Shown here: in pieces, positions 1 to 9,830 of the stretch
How positions within the stretch are numbered: position 1 is the first letter of the stretch
Layout of the letters: every line of letters starts with the position of its first letter
DNA from: JALYXI01 sp963795835
Lineage (GTDB): Bacteria; Acidobacteriota; Terriglobia; Bryobacterales; Bryobacteraceae
Assembly: GCA_963795835.1 (NCBI GenBank)
Contig: CAWCJC010000002.1
Span: forward strand, 124,001 to 188,000
Reading direction: 5' to 3'
Length of the DNA stretch: 64,000 bases
The notes under the pieces: model-generated
Database searches by the model: none
Seen by the model: only the letters and a program-made list of their open reading frames with translations
What the model was told of the DNA's origin: nothing
Made by a program: the position numbers and the translations under genes

Positions 1-356
1 GCAACTACGAAGATTATCTGTGGCGGAAGAATGCCGATGCCGAAACTCTGGCGGGGAAAGTCAGCCTCGCTGCTCCTGTAGTTCTTCAGCAACCGAAGCC
101 GCAGCAGAGCAACAAGGACGCGAACCGGGTCAAGAAATTGAAGGAGCGGCATCAGCTGCTGGAAGACAAGGTCGCCGCGCTCGAAGAGCAGATCGCCAAT
201 AACGAGCGGGAGTTGGCGCACTTCAAGAGCGTCGACGAAACTTTGCGCGTCAACGGCATTGTGGAATCGAGCAAAATGGAATTGCAGACTGTCATGTCCG
301 AGTGGGAACAAATCGGCTCCCAAATCGAAGCGATGGCGGCGTCGGTGGGATCATAA
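1..356 (+). CDS. ABC-F family ATPase, C-terminal fragment (5' partial)
   Basis: The frame is open from base 3 to the stop at 356 and begins mid-protein with NYEDYLWRK. That segment closely resembles the stretch after the second nucleotide-binding domain of ABC-F proteins (Uup/EttA-like), where a G-N-Y-x-x-Y motif leads into a charged tail. The remaining residues are a Gln/Lys-rich linker followed by a predicted coiled coil (KERHQLLEDKVAALEEQI onward), typical of the ABC-F C-terminal domain. ABC-F proteins are soluble ATPases that act on ribosomes in translation or antibiotic protection. Both ATPase cassettes lie outside the window, so the subfamily cannot be decided. It is followed 3 bp later by msrP. 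Confidence 0.7.
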   Translation, partial: NYEDYLWRKNADAETLAGKVSLAAPVVLQQPKPQQSNKDANRVKKLKERHQLLEDKVAALEEQIANNERELAHFKSVDETLRVNGIVESSKMELQTVMSEWEQIGSQIEAMAASVGS

Positions 357-359
357 ATT

Positions 360-1163
360 ATGAAACTTTCCCGGCGGGAACTTCTTCTGGCAGCTGCCTA
401 CAGCACGGGCGAAAAACAATCGTCCATGCAGGACGTAACCCACTACAACAACTTCTACGAGTTCGGCACGCAGAAAGAACAGCCTGCCCAGTTAGCCCAG
501 AAGCTGGTCACCTCGCCGTGGTCGGTTTCAGTGGAAGGCGAATGCGCCAAACCGCGCAAATGGGATATCGACGAACTGCGGAAGTTGGCGCCCCAAGAGG
601 AGCGCGTTTATCGGCACCGCTGCGTGGAGCGCTGGTCGATGGTGGTGCCGTGGAACGGCTTTCCGCTGGCGGAGCTTATCAAGAAGGCCGAGCCCACGTC
701 CAAAGCGAAGTACGTCGCCTTTGAAAGCTTCTACGACCGGCGCATCATGCTGAACGAGTTCTCGGCGGGCATCTCCTTTCCGTATATCGAAGGCCTGCGC
801 ATGGATGAAGCGATGCACCCGCTCACGCTTCTTGCGTTTGGGATGTACGGCCAGACCATGCCCAAGCAGGATGGAGCGCCCGTTCGGCTGGTCGTGCCCT
901 GGAAATACGGGTACAAGAGCATCAAGAGCATCGTCAAAATCCGCTTCACCACGGGAGAGCCGCGGACCACCTGGAATCTCTCGGCCCCGAACGAATACGG
1001 CTTTTATTCGAACGTAAATCCGGCGGTCGATCATCCCCGCTGGAGCCAGGCCACGGAGCACCGCTTGGGCAGCTTTTTGCCCGTGAAGACAATGGCATTC
1101 AACGGTTATGGCGACCAGGTCGCAAACCTTTACAGTGGGATGGACCTTAAGAAGTTTCATTAA
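360..1163 (+). CDS. msrP: Protein-methionine-sulfoxide reductase catalytic subunit MsrP
   Basis: This is a molybdopterin-dependent reductase that repairs oxidised methionines in envelope proteins, using electrons from MsrQ. The 267 residues align well with E. coli MsrP: YNNFYEFG, the YRHRCVERWSMVVPW segment carrying the presumed Mo-ligand cysteine, the DEAMHPLTL segment, and WKYGYKSIKSIV. The C-terminal signature WNLSAPNEYGFYSNVNP and HPRWSQATE is complete. The N-terminus has a twin-arginine SRRELLL motif, but the hydrophobic stretch is very short and the mature sequence starts about 20 residues in, so the Tat signal looks reduced. The msrQ-like gene starts inside its 3' end, consistent with an msrPQ operon. 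Confidence 0.93.
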   Translation: MKLSRRELLLAAAYSTGEKQSSMQDVTHYNNFYEFGTQKEQPAQLAQKLVTSPWSVSVEGECAKPRKWDIDELRKLAPQEERVYRHRCVERWSMVVPWNGFPLAELIKKAEPTSKAKYVAFESFYDRRIMLNEFSAGISFPYIEGLRMDEAMHPLTLLAFGMYGQTMPKQDGAPVRLVVPWKYGYKSIKSIVKIRFTTGEPRTTWNLSAPNEYGFYSNVNPAVDHPRWSQATEHRLGSFLPVKTMAFNGYGDQVANLYSGMDLKKFH

Positions 1164-2421
1164 GGCGTTTGTTTTTGTCCTGCTGCTGTCACCGGTGGCC
1201 GCCCTTGCCTGGACGGTACTGACGAATCGCGCGGGTCCGAACCCTGTTGAATTCCTGGAACATGGTACCGGCGATTGGGCCATCATTCTCCTGATGGTGA
1301 CCCTTGCCATCACACCGTTGCGCACGCTGACAAACTGGCAGCGGCTTCTGCAATACCGCCGCATGCTGGGCCTGTTTGCCTTCTTCTACGGCGTAGTCCA
1401 CTTCGGCATTTACTTATCGCTCGATCAAGGCCTCGCCTGGTCGCTCATCCTGGCCGACCTCTACAAACGGCCGTTCATCATCGCGGGGTTCACAGCCCTG
1501 ATGCTGATGGTTCCTTTGGCGGTCACGTCCACCAAAGGAATGATTCGGCGGCTCGGAGGCAAGCGTTGGCAGCTTTTGCACCGGCTCATCTACCTGAGTG
1601 CCGTGGCCGCCGTGGTTCACTATTGGTGGCTGGTGAAATCCGATATCCGGAAGCCCTTGCTTTATGCGGCTATTCTGTTCTTATTGATGACTTTTCGATG
1701 GCGGCTGGTGGCCGCGCTTTTCGCGGCGGCGCTTCCGGCGTTCAGCCAGCAACCGGAGAACCTTGACCTGGTTCTGCTAATCGGGCAATCGAACATGGCG
1801 GGCAGGGGAGTGGTGGAGGCTGAAGATCGCGTGCCGATTCCAGGAGTGTATGCGCTCAAGAAAGACGATTCCTGGGCGCCCGCAGTTGACCCGCTGCATT
1901 GGGACAAACCGGAGATCGCGGGGGTCGGCCTTGGCCGGTCATTCGCGAAAACCGTAGGCGGCAGAATCGGACTCATCCCCGCCGCTTTCGGCGGCACCAG
2001 TTTGGACCAATGGAAACCCGGATCTCCACTTTTCAACGAAGCGGTGCGCCGCGCGAAAGTTGCAATGAAATCGGGACGGCTCCGCGCAATCTTATGGCAT
2101 CAGGGGGAGGCTGATGCGAATAAGCGGGAGTTGGCGGAAAGTTATGCTTCCCGCTGGACAGAGATGATGTCCGCGCTTAGGAAGGAACTGAACGCGGCCG
2201 ACGCCGTGGTGGTTGTAGGAGAACTGGGCTACTTCCTGGAACCGGAGAAATACCCGTACGCCACCGAGATCAATCGCCAGTTGCACCTTCTCGGAGTAAA
2301 AGTAGCCTCAGCGGAAGGTCTTCACGACAAGGGGGATCGCTTACACTTCGATGCGGCGGGGCAACGGGAATTCGGCAGGCGGTACGCCCAAGCGTATCTT
2401 ACGAGTCGAGCGGTGAAGTGA
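1108..2421 (+). CDS. msrQ: MsrQ-like heme membrane subunit fused to an SGNH/sialate O-acetylesterase-type domain
   Basis: Residues 1-197 are a ferric-reductase-like membrane protein of the MsrQ (YedZ) family, with several hydrophobic helices and likely heme histidines H98, H158 and H171. It would pass electrons from the quinone pool to MsrP. From about residue 194 the frame continues without a stop through a stretch that looks like a Sec signal peptide (LVAALFAAALPAFSQ). It then enters a 220-residue SGNH esterase domain with GQSNMAG (nucleophile Ser228), a WHQGEAD motif and a C-terminal D-x-L-H pair. An ATG at 1687 lies in frame at the junction, so the esterase could be translated separately. 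Either this is a true fusion, or a small indel has joined an msrQ and esterase pair that overlapped by ATGA. The start could also be GTG 1135. Confidence 0.8.
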   Translation: MATRSQTFTVGWTLRSFIKAFVFVLLLSPVAALAWTVLTNRAGPNPVEFLEHGTGDWAIILLMVTLAITPLRTLTNWQRLLQYRRMLGLFAFFYGVVHFGIYLSLDQGLAWSLILADLYKRPFIIAGFTALMLMVPLAVTSTKGMIRRLGGKRWQLLHRLIYLSAVAAVVHYWWLVKSDIRKPLLYAAILFLLMTFRWRLVAALFAAALPAFSQQPENLDLVLLIGQSNMAGRGVVEAEDRVPIPGVYALKKDDSWAPAVDPLHWDKPEIAGVGLGRSFAKTVGGRIGLIPAAFGGTSLDQWKPGSPLFNEAVRRAKVAMKSGRLRAILWHQGEADANKRELAESYASRWTEMMSALRKELNAADAVVVVGELGYFLEPEKYPYATEINRQLHLLGVKVASAEGLHDKGDRLHFDAAGQREFGRRYAQAYLTSRAVK

Positions 2422-2442
2422 TGGCAGTGACTTCACCGCTCG
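2407..2442. terminator. Long perfect inverted repeat between convergent genes
   Basis: A 13-bp perfect stem (CGAGCGGTGAAGT at 2407-2419 with its complement at 2430-2442) encloses a 10-base loop. It overlaps the stop codon of the msrQ/esterase ORF and lies just before the end of the convergent small gene. No U-tract is evident on either side, so it may be a bidirectional transcription barrier or an mRNA 3' stabiliser rather than a classical intrinsic terminator. Confidence 0.5.
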
Positions 2443-2455
2443 CCTGTTCCGACAT

Positions 2456-2647
2456 TCATTCCTGAGCGGGGACTAACTCCGAGTCACGCCAGGCACTAAT
2501 TTTAAGACGCTTACAAACCCAACAAAGTTTGTCTTCGCCGTCCGACCGCGCTTCGGACCCGCATACCACGCACGGCACCATGGGGATGGGCACGTCCTCA
2601 ACGGTGTAGACTTTCACAGGTTCAGCTTTACTCTCCACTGACTCCAC
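2456..2647 (-). CDS. Small putative zinc-binding protein
   Basis: This 63-residue acidic protein has two CxxC knuckles, CVVC near residue 27 and CWVC near residue 42, spaced as in a small zinc ribbon. I do not recognise the family. The frame is the natural one between neighbours and is followed upstream by a second small CxxC protein on the same strand, so the two are probably co-transcribed. It could be a redox or nucleic-acid-binding zinc ribbon, but no function can be assigned. It is convergent with the msrQ/esterase gene. Confidence 0.5.
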   Translation of the reverse strand: MESVESKAEPVKVYTVEDVPIPMVPCVVCGSEARSDGEDKLCWVCKRLKISAWRDSELVPAQE

Positions 2648-2665
2648 TATACCCGAACCAAATAC

Positions 2666-2848
2666 CTAGGCCGCTTCCACAATCTGGAGCACGATTCCAG
2701 CATCCAGCGCCGATGCGCACCGCGAACACTTCTGGCCCGGCACCACCTTCGGAACCCGCTTCCAATTGGGCCCGGTCAGCTTCACTTCACCGGCAACCGT
2801 GTGGGTACAAATCGGGCAATATACCTGCCCGGGATAAGCTCTTTCCAT
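2666..2848 (-). CDS. Small zinc-ribbon-like protein
   Basis: This 60-residue protein carries CPIC near residue 11 and CSRC near residue 41, a paired CxxC arrangement typical of a compact zinc ribbon. It ends in a short hydrophobic segment (GIVLQIVEAA). It sits 18 bp upstream of the other small CxxC gene and 30 bp after the RND pump gene on the same strand. The family is not recognised. The regular Cys spacing argues that it is a genuine gene rather than a chance ORF. Confidence 0.5.
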   Translation of the reverse strand: MERAYPGQVYCPICTHTVAGEVKLTGPNWKRVPKVVPGQKCSRCASALDAGIVLQIVEAA

Positions 2849-2878
2849 GTCTCTTTGCCTCTACCGAATCAGACGCGG

Positions 2879-5800
2879 CTAGACGGCGGAAGGTTGTACC
2901 GAAGTCGCAACTTTCTCGCGCTTGCCTAACCAGACTTTTGCGTCCTCAACGAACGAATATCCGACCGGCACTACCAGGAGGCTCAGCGCCAGGCATAGCG
3001 TCTGTCCGCCGATGATGGTCACTGCAATCGCACTCCTCTGCGACGCTCCCGCACCCAGTCCGATGGCTGTCGGAATCAGCCCCGCAACAATGGAAAACGT
3101 AGTCATCAGGATAGGCCGGAGACGGACCCGGTTCGCTTCCAGGATGACGTAGCGCATGGGATGCCCCAACCCGCGCAGATGGTTCATGTAGTCGATCTGC
3201 AGAATGCCGTTCTTCTTGACGATGCCGAGCAACAGTAGGATTCCCAGCGCGCTGAACAGATTCAACGAGCGGCCCGTGGCCCACAGCGAAAACAGCGCGA
3301 ACGGAATCGAAAGCGGCAGCGTCGCCATGATAATCGCGGGCTGCACCAGAGATTCAAACTGCGCGGCCAGCACCATGTACATGAAGATGGACGCCAGCCC
3401 GATTGCCAGGATCATGTTCGTGGTGGTCTCTTCGAGCACCTTCACCTGGCCCGACATTTTCATCGAGTAACCGACAGGAAGATTCAGGCCTTTCACGATG
3501 GCAGCCGTGTCATCGGCTGCTTCCTGAAGCGCATGCCCGGGGGCGACGTTGCCATAGATGCCCACCGAAAACTGCCGGTTGTAGCGGTCAATGCGGCTTG
3601 GGCCCTGGCCACGATTCAGATTCGACACGGAATCGAGCCGAATCAGACCGAGCTTCGCTGAGGGCACCAAGAGTCGGCTCAAAACCAAGGGATCGTCGCG
3701 TTGACCCGGCATCAGCCGCATCATGACGGGATACTGCTCCGGCCCTTCCTTGTAAGTGCTGATCTGATCTTCGCCCGACATGAGCAGACGCACCGCTCCG
3801 CTGACATCGGCGACGCGCACGCCCAGGTCGCTCGCCTTGGCCCGATCGATCGAGATCTGCAGCTCGGGGTCGCTGAGATTGATGTTTGCCTTGACGTCGA
3901 CAATGGAAGCCGATTGCTGCAGCTTTTGCGCGATACTCTTCGCAAGTCCGGCCAGCACGCGAATATCGGGACCGAGCAACTGGCCGCGGATCGGCGCAAA
4001 CGAATCCCGCCCTCCTAGCGAATTTGGGAAATTGATGCGTGGCCTGGTGTACGGATAAAGATTCGTGATCTCGCGGACTTTCGCCGCAACCTGGTTGATG
4101 TCGCCGCGTTCGGAAGGATCTTTCAACAGCAGCGTCATGTCGGCCATCGTGACGCGATTCAGAAACCCCATGGACGCGGGAATCACCGCCAGCACCTCCG
4201 GCACGTGCTCCTGAATCCGGCGGCCCATCTCAACCGCGGTCTTTTCGGTGGCATCGAGCGAATAGCCCTCGGGCATCTCGGTCGAAACACCGAGACGCGC
4301 TTGATCTTCCTGCGGCATCCAGTCACGGCCCACATAGCGGTTGATTACAAACGTCGAGCCGAATACGGCGATGCAGAGCAGCACAATCGGCCCAGCGGTG
4401 ATTGAGCGACCATCCGAGCACGGCTACATAGGCCCGATCGAAAAACCCATGATGTTCGTCATGCTTCTTCGCGGCTTTGGGTCCGGTCTTCTTGCGCAGT
4501 AAGCGAGCACTGAGCGCGGGAGTGAGCGTAAACGCAACGAGCATGGAAACAATGATGGAGAACGCCATGGTCCAGCCGAATTGATTGACGAAGCGGCGGG
4601 CGTAGCCCGTCATGAACGCGATGGGCACGAAGATGATCACGAGCGAAACGGTAGTCGCGACTACCGCCAGCGCAATCTCCTTCGTCGCGCGGACCGCGGC
4701 CTCAAGCGGCGGCATGTCTTTCTCTTCGATGAAGCGGTAGATGTTCTCGAGCACGATAATGGCGTCATCGATCACGATTCCAACGGCAAGCGTCAGTCCC
4801 AGTAAAGTCATGGAGTTCAGCGTGAAGTCCATCACTTTGAGCAGCGTGAACGTGGTGACGATCGAAGTGGGAATCGCGATGGAACTGATCAGCACGCTTC
4901 GCCAATCGCGGATGAAGAGCCAGACGATGAGAGACGCGAACAGACTGCCGAGAACCAGATGCTCTTCCAGCGCGGCAACCGAAGCCCGGATGTACACAGC
5001 CTGGTCCTTGATCGCCTCGATGCGGACGCCCGGCGGAAGTTCCGCCTCCAGGGATTGCAGCCGTTTTCTTACGCCGTCCACCGTCTGCACCGTATTTACT
5101 CCGGTCTGGCGGGTGACGTCCATAATGACGGCGGGGATGCCTTTGTACTGCGCGAAGGAACGCTTCTCCGCCATGCCGTCTTCTACGTACCCGACATCCC
5201 GCAGGCGTATGGGCGCGCCACTTGAGTTCTTGACGATCATGCCGTTGAAGTCTTCTACGCGATCGACGCGACCCAATGTGCGCACGCCCAGTTCGCTCGC
5301 GCCGCGCACAATGCGGCCCCCCGGAGCTTCCACATTCTCATTCTGCAAAGCGCTGCGAACATCCTGCGCGGTCAGGTTGTAACCGGAAAGCTTGTTGATG
5401 TCGAGAAACACGTTAATCTGGCGCGACTGTCCGCCGCTGATCGAAATCGCGGCAACGCCATCGACCGTCTCAAGCGCGCGCCGCACTTGCTTGTCCGCGA
5501 TTTCTGAAAGCTCCCGAGGCGTGCGATTCCCAGCGAGCACCAGCGTGATCACGGGGTCGGAATCGGGATCGGCTTTCTGGACCACGGGCGGCAGCAGATT
5601 CGGCGGTAAATTGCGAAGCACGCCGGAGACTTTCTCGCGCACGTCCTGCGTGGCTTGCGAGATGTCCTTCTCCAGGACGAATGTGACGACGATGTTGCCG
5701 TTGCCTTCCGTAATCATGGAGCGCATTTCGTCGATGCCGCTGACCGCGGCGACCGCTTCCTCGATCGGGAGGACGACTTGGGAGGTGAGTTCCTCGGGCG

Positions 5801-5963
5801 TGGCCCCAGGCAGTTGGGCGCTGATGTAAACCGTTGCCGGATCGCTGCGGGGGAACAGATCGACGCCCAACCGTTGGAATGAGAAGATGCCGAGCACGAC
5901 CAGGAACGCGATCAACATGAACGCGAAAACGGGGCGGTTGACGCAAATTTCAGAAAGGCGCAT
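2879..5963 (-). pseudogene. RND efflux transporter of the HAE1/AcrB type, split by a +1 frameshift
   Basis: Two frames make one complete RND pump. The N-terminal part (5963 to about 4393) starts MRLSEICVNRPVFA and contains the large periplasmic loop and the TM4 segment GIVIDDAIIVLENIYR with its proton-relay Asp pair. The C-terminal part (about 4390 to 2879) resumes at IVLLCIAVFGSTF and runs to the stop. Removing one C from CCC at 4391-4393 (plus strand) restores HRWPIVLLCIAVFG and a protein of about 1027 residues, the normal length for the family. Such inner-membrane pumps export drugs or lipophilic compounds with an adaptor and an outer-membrane channel. No adaptor or TolC gene is adjacent. 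As sequenced the gene is broken, but an indel error is plausible. Confidence 0.85.
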
Positions 5964-6158
5964 AAGCTACGTGTCGCGATCGGAAACGAAGCCGATCAGT
6001 CTAGACATTGTAGGCCGTTCCGGGTCTGCTTTGCGTTTGGTCGCGTGCCCGCGTACCCATGCGACTCGCTTGGATTCCGGTGGGGTTACATCGGGTGAGG
6101 ACCTGCCGCTTGTCCCTGGTCGAGGCAAACACTCTATAGCTTTTCTCGATCGGCCTAA

Positions 6159-6187
6159 TTGCCAACAGTTATCGAAGGTGGTACAGT
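6159..6187 (+). promoter_or_regulatory. Putative sigma70 promoter of the TonB receptor gene
   Basis: TTGCCA at 6159-6164 and TACAGT at 6182-6187 are separated by 17 bp and lie 47 bp before the chosen ATG at 6235. The rest of the 271-bp divergent gap to the RND gene (5964-6234) shows no gene or other clear element. Confidence 0.4.
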
Positions 6188-6234
6188 GATCCAAATCGCG
6201 CTTTGGCGTGAACTTGCCTTCAGGAGAACTCTGT

Positions 6235-9200
6235 ATGTTCCGTTTTACCAGGCTTGCAGCGATGTTGCTCGCCCTTACAACCCTATTGACCGCTCAATCC
6301 GAGCGCGGCACCATTACCGGCGCGGTTCGTGATGCTTCAGGCGCGGTGATTACCGGCGCCACCGTAACCATCACCAACAAGGGCACCAACATTGCCAATA
6401 CTCTGACCACCAATGAAAGCGGTGAGTACACAGTACCCAGTCTCCCCGCGGGTCTCTACGACATTCGCGTGGAAAAACAGGGCTTCCGTCCCTCCGAGGA
6501 GCGCTCGTTGACACTTAGTGCCGCGACCACGGTCCGCGCCGACGCCACTCTCGAAATCGGCTCCAACACGCAAGCCGTCGAAGTTCAGGCAAACACGGTC
6601 AACCTTCACACCGAAGACGCAAAAACCAGCGTTACGATTGAAAACAAACTGGTGAACGATCTTCCGCTGGTTGTTGGTGGCGCGGTTCGAAGCCCCTTCG
6701 ACTTAGCGATTCTTACGCCAGAATCCAAAAACCTGGGCGGGGATAACGGCTTTTCGCTCGGCGGTGGGCAGGCGGCAAGCTACGGGACATCGCTCGACGG
6801 CGTTTCGACGAACACCACGCGCGCACTTACAGTAAGCTGGGTTTCCTCGAACGCACCCTCCATCGAAGCCATCACGGAATTTACAGTCGATACCAACGGC
6901 TATAAAGCGGAATTCGGCCATGCGGCCGGAGGCGTTATGACCTTCACTTCGAAATCGGGCACGAACGGCTTCCATGGCTCGGTTTATGAGTTTCTGCGCA
7001 ACAACGATTTCGACGCGAACAACTTCTTCAACAACGCCGGCGGGCGGAAAGCGGATGGTTCCATCAACAAGCCCCAGCCCATCTATAAACAAAACGATTT
7101 CGGTGCGACCGTGGGCGGTCCCGTCTGGATCCCGAAAATTTACCGCGGCAAGAACAAGACATTCTTTTTCTTCTCCTACGAAGGTTTCCGAAACCGCAAC
7201 GGCGCAACTGGCGCTTCATTCACCGTCCCGACCCCGGAAATGTACGCGGGCGACTTCAGTAATTGGGTCACCTCGACCGGCAAACTGATTCCAATCTACG
7301 ACCCCACGACTCAGACAACCGACGCGAGTGGCAATACTGTCCGTCAGGTGTTTCCGGGTAACAAGATTCCCGCGAGCAAGTTCAGTCCGGCGGCGCTCAA
7401 AGCGATTGGCGTATTTCAGACCAGCGGCATCTTAAAGCCAAATAACGGCGGCATTCCGGGAACGGCTGGTTACGTGACGAATAATTACTTCGTGAATCAG
7501 GGATCTCAGGTGCAGCCCGTGAATAAGGACAGCATCAAAGGCGACCATATTTTCAACGAGCGCCATCGCATCTCCGGCTACTATGGTTACGATCGCGAGG
7601 CATTCACTCCAGGCCCGGAGGGCCCTGCAACTCTTCCCGGTCTGTATACCACTTATAACGATCAACACCAGCAGTCCGACGTCGTTCGATTTAGCTGGGA
7701 TTGGACCTTCAGCCCCACTAAGTTCAATCACTTTTACGCTGGCGGGAACAACTGGCGTCAAAATCACGATTCGCCCCAGGAATATATAGGCAACTGGAAG
7801 GATAAGTTCTGCCTGGGCGGTGTGCCGGATTGTAACCAGAATCTCGTCAACTTCGCTTTTACCGGCGGCGGCTACAGCACTTGGGGTGCTCCCGCGAACA
7901 ACGGTTCTGAAAACACCGTTTACTCCTATAACGACGACTTTACCTGGATTCGTGGCAAGCACAGCATCAAATTCGGCGGCATGTATCAGCTGAATCACTA
8001 CAATGGCCTGGGCCGCCAATGCATCTCCGGCTGCGCCACGTTCAGCTACACGGAAACCGGCGTTCCCAACGGAACCGATTCGAATGCGGGTGGCAGTCCG
8101 ATCGCCTCCTTGTTGCTCGGCTACGCCGATACAGGATCGATCGATACGGTTCGTTTCATTGGCCAGCAGTGGCCTTACTTCGCAGGATACATTCAGGATG
8201 ATTTCCGCGTTACACCCAAGTTGGTCGTGAATATCGGGCTGCGATGGGAAACCCAACTGCCCCCGACGGGTCTCGACGATAAGTGGAGCGACTTCTCTCC
8301 CACGACTCCGAACCCGGGCGCGGGCAATATCCCCGGCGCGCTCATTTACGCCGGTTCCGGGCCAGGCCGTCAAGGCTCACGGACCCTGGCCGATTCCTTT
8401 TTCGACGCGTTCGGTCCGCGGCTGAGCTTTGCCTATTCCCGCGATGCCAAAACTGTGATTCGGGGCGGATACGCGCTTTCTTATGGCGCGATCACCACCG
8501 TCAGCGGCTCCACCCACCAGCGCGGATTTACCCAGACCTATTCCGCTCCCCAGGGTAGCGGCGGCATCCAGCCCGCTTTCACGCTCGACGGCGGCTTTCC
8601 CGCCTATCCTGTGCCGCCGTTCATCAGTCCGTCCTTCGCGAACGGCGACAACATTCCGTGGTGGCAGGGTAAAGAAGCAACCCGTCCGCCCGAGTTCAAT
8701 AATTTCAATTTCTCCATCCAGCGCCAGCTGGGCTCTTCGATGGTGGCGGAAATCAGCTACAACGGCGTGATGGGCTCCCATCTCCAGACTCAGTTGCTGA
8801 ATTACGATCAGGTCCCGACCAAGTACCTGACAGCGTTCGGCACCGTGGAGCAGAGCACGGCCGTTTTGAACAGCCGGCTTGGTTCGGCGCTTGCCAATCA
8901 GTACGGTATCGTTGAGCCGTACCCCGGCTTCACCACATATTGGAACGCTCACGGCGGCGCGACTGTGAAGCAGGCTTTACGGCCGTTTCCGCAATATAAC
9001 GGGATCGATACGTATGCTGGGGGCGGCGACCACAGCGGACACTCCACTTATCACGCCATGGTCCTCCGTTTCGAAAAGCGCTACGCACAGGGCCTGACCT
9101 TTCAGACCTCTTATGTTTTCTCGAAACTCCTCACTGATTCCGACAGCTATTGGGGCAGCGGCAGCGCGCTCGATTTTTACAACCGCGGGTTGGAGAAATC

Positions 9201-9804
9201 GATCGGTCAATTCGACGTCACCCATAACTTTAAGTTGGGATTGGTTTACGATTTGCCCTTCGGCAAAGGCAAACAGTTCTTGACCTCGGGCCCGATTGGC
9301 TACGTAGTCGGAAACTGGCGTATCTCGAGCACAAACTACTACTCGAGCGGTCAGCCGGTTGGAATCAGCACCAGCTACGGGCTTCCTCTCTTCGGCGGCG
9401 GCGCCAGACCGTATGTCACCTCCTATGATGGATGGCGCGCGCCCTACAAGGGCGACCATTTCGACCCTCAGGTGGACAACTTCTTTGTCCCGTACGGCAC
9501 GGGTCCATTCCCCACCCAGGGTCTAAATACGCAGTACAACGGCTTTGGCAATGTTACCCGCTATAACCCAAAGGTTCGTCTTTTCCCGAATCTTAGTGAG
9601 AACATGTCGGTGAATCGTACGTTCCCCATTCACGAGCAGGTTCGTCTGGAGTTCCGCGCGGAAGCATTCAATGTGTTCAACCGAGTCCGCTTCGGAACGG
9701 GAAGCACCCAACTGCAGAGCCAAAGCTTGGGTCACCTTACCGGCAGCGGCGATCTTTTGAACTCGCCCCGGCAATTGCAGTTAGCGCTAAAGCTCTATTT
9801 TTAG
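6235..9804 (+). CDS. TonB-dependent receptor, Oar-like, with N-terminal carboxypeptidase regulatory-like domain
   Basis: This is an outer-membrane beta-barrel of about 1190 residues. I chose ATG 6235 because AGGAG sits 8 bases upstream and the product then starts with a clean signal peptide (MFRFTRLAAMLLALTTLLTA). Next comes a carboxypeptidase-like fold (GTITGAVRDASGAVITGATV to about residue 95), a plug region around SLGGGQAASYGTSLDGV, and a barrel ending in an aromatic C-terminus (LQLALKLYF). Acidobacteria carry many such receptors, presumed to import oligosaccharides or other large substrates. No substrate-specific neighbour is present. An in-frame GTG at 6208 is a weaker start. Confidence 0.92.
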   Translation: MFRFTRLAAMLLALTTLLTAQSERGTITGAVRDASGAVITGATVTITNKGTNIANTLTTNESGEYTVPSLPAGLYDIRVEKQGFRPSEERSLTLSAATTVRADATLEIGSNTQAVEVQANTVNLHTEDAKTSVTIENKLVNDLPLVVGGAVRSPFDLAILTPESKNLGGDNGFSLGGGQAASYGTSLDGVSTNTTRALTVSWVSSNAPSIEAITEFTVDTNGYKAEFGHAAGGVMTFTSKSGTNGFHGSVYEFLRNNDFDANNFFNNAGGRKADGSINKPQPIYKQNDFGATVGGPVWIPKIYRGKNKTFFFFSYEGFRNRNGATGASFTVPTPEMYAGDFSNWVTSTGKLIPIYDPTTQTTDASGNTVRQVFPGNKIPASKFSPAALKAIGVFQTSGILKPNNGGIPGTAGYVTNNYFVNQGSQVQPVNKDSIKGDHIFNERHRISGYYGYDREAFTPGPEGPATLPGLYTTYNDQHQQSDVVRFSWDWTFSPTKFNHFYAGGNNWRQNHDSPQEYIGNWKDKFCLGGVPDCNQNLVNFAFTGGGYSTWGAPANNGSENTVYSYNDDFTWIRGKHSIKFGGMYQLNHYNGLGRQCISGCATFSYTETGVPNGTDSNAGGSPIASLLLGYADTGSIDTVRFIGQQWPYFAGYIQDDFRVTPKLVVNIGLRWETQLPPTGLDDKWSDFSPTTPNPGAGNIPGALIYAGSGPGRQGSRTLADSFFDAFGPRLSFAYSRDAKTVIRGGYALSYGAITTVSGSTHQRGFTQTYSAPQGSGGIQPAFTLDGGFPAYPVPPFISPSFANGDNIPWWQGKEATRPPEFNNFNFSIQRQLGSSMVAEISYNGVMGSHLQTQLLNYDQVPTKYLTAFGTVEQSTAVLNSRLGSALANQYGIVEPYPGFTTYWNAHGGATVKQALRPFPQYNGIDTYAGGGDHSGHSTYHAMVLRFEKRYAQGLTFQTSYVFSKLLTDSDSYWGSGSALDFYNRGLEKSIGQFDVTHNFKLGLVYDLPFGKGKQFLTSGPIGYVVGNWRISSTNYYSSGQPVGISTSYGLPLFGGGARPYVTSYDGWRAPYKGDHFDPQVDNFFVPYGTGPFPTQGLNTQYNGFGNVTRYNPKVRLFPNLSENMSVNRTFPIHEQVRLEFRAEAFNVFNRVRFGTGSTQLQSQSLGHLTGSGDLLNSPRQLQLALKLYF

Positions 9805-9830
9805 TGCTAAACTAGAAAACTGTTAGAACA

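Noticed and set aside
528..1364. 278-residue minus-strand ORF over msrP
   Set aside because: Arg- and His-rich antisense shadow of msrP and the msrQ start.
4385..4400. Programmed frameshift in the RND gene
   Set aside because: There is no slippery heptamer, and the protein before the shift gains no sensible C-terminus. Indels of the same kind recur in unrelated genes here.
7432..8373. 313-residue minus-strand ORF inside the TonB receptor gene
   Set aside because: Antisense shadow of a clear receptor gene; no motif or start signal.
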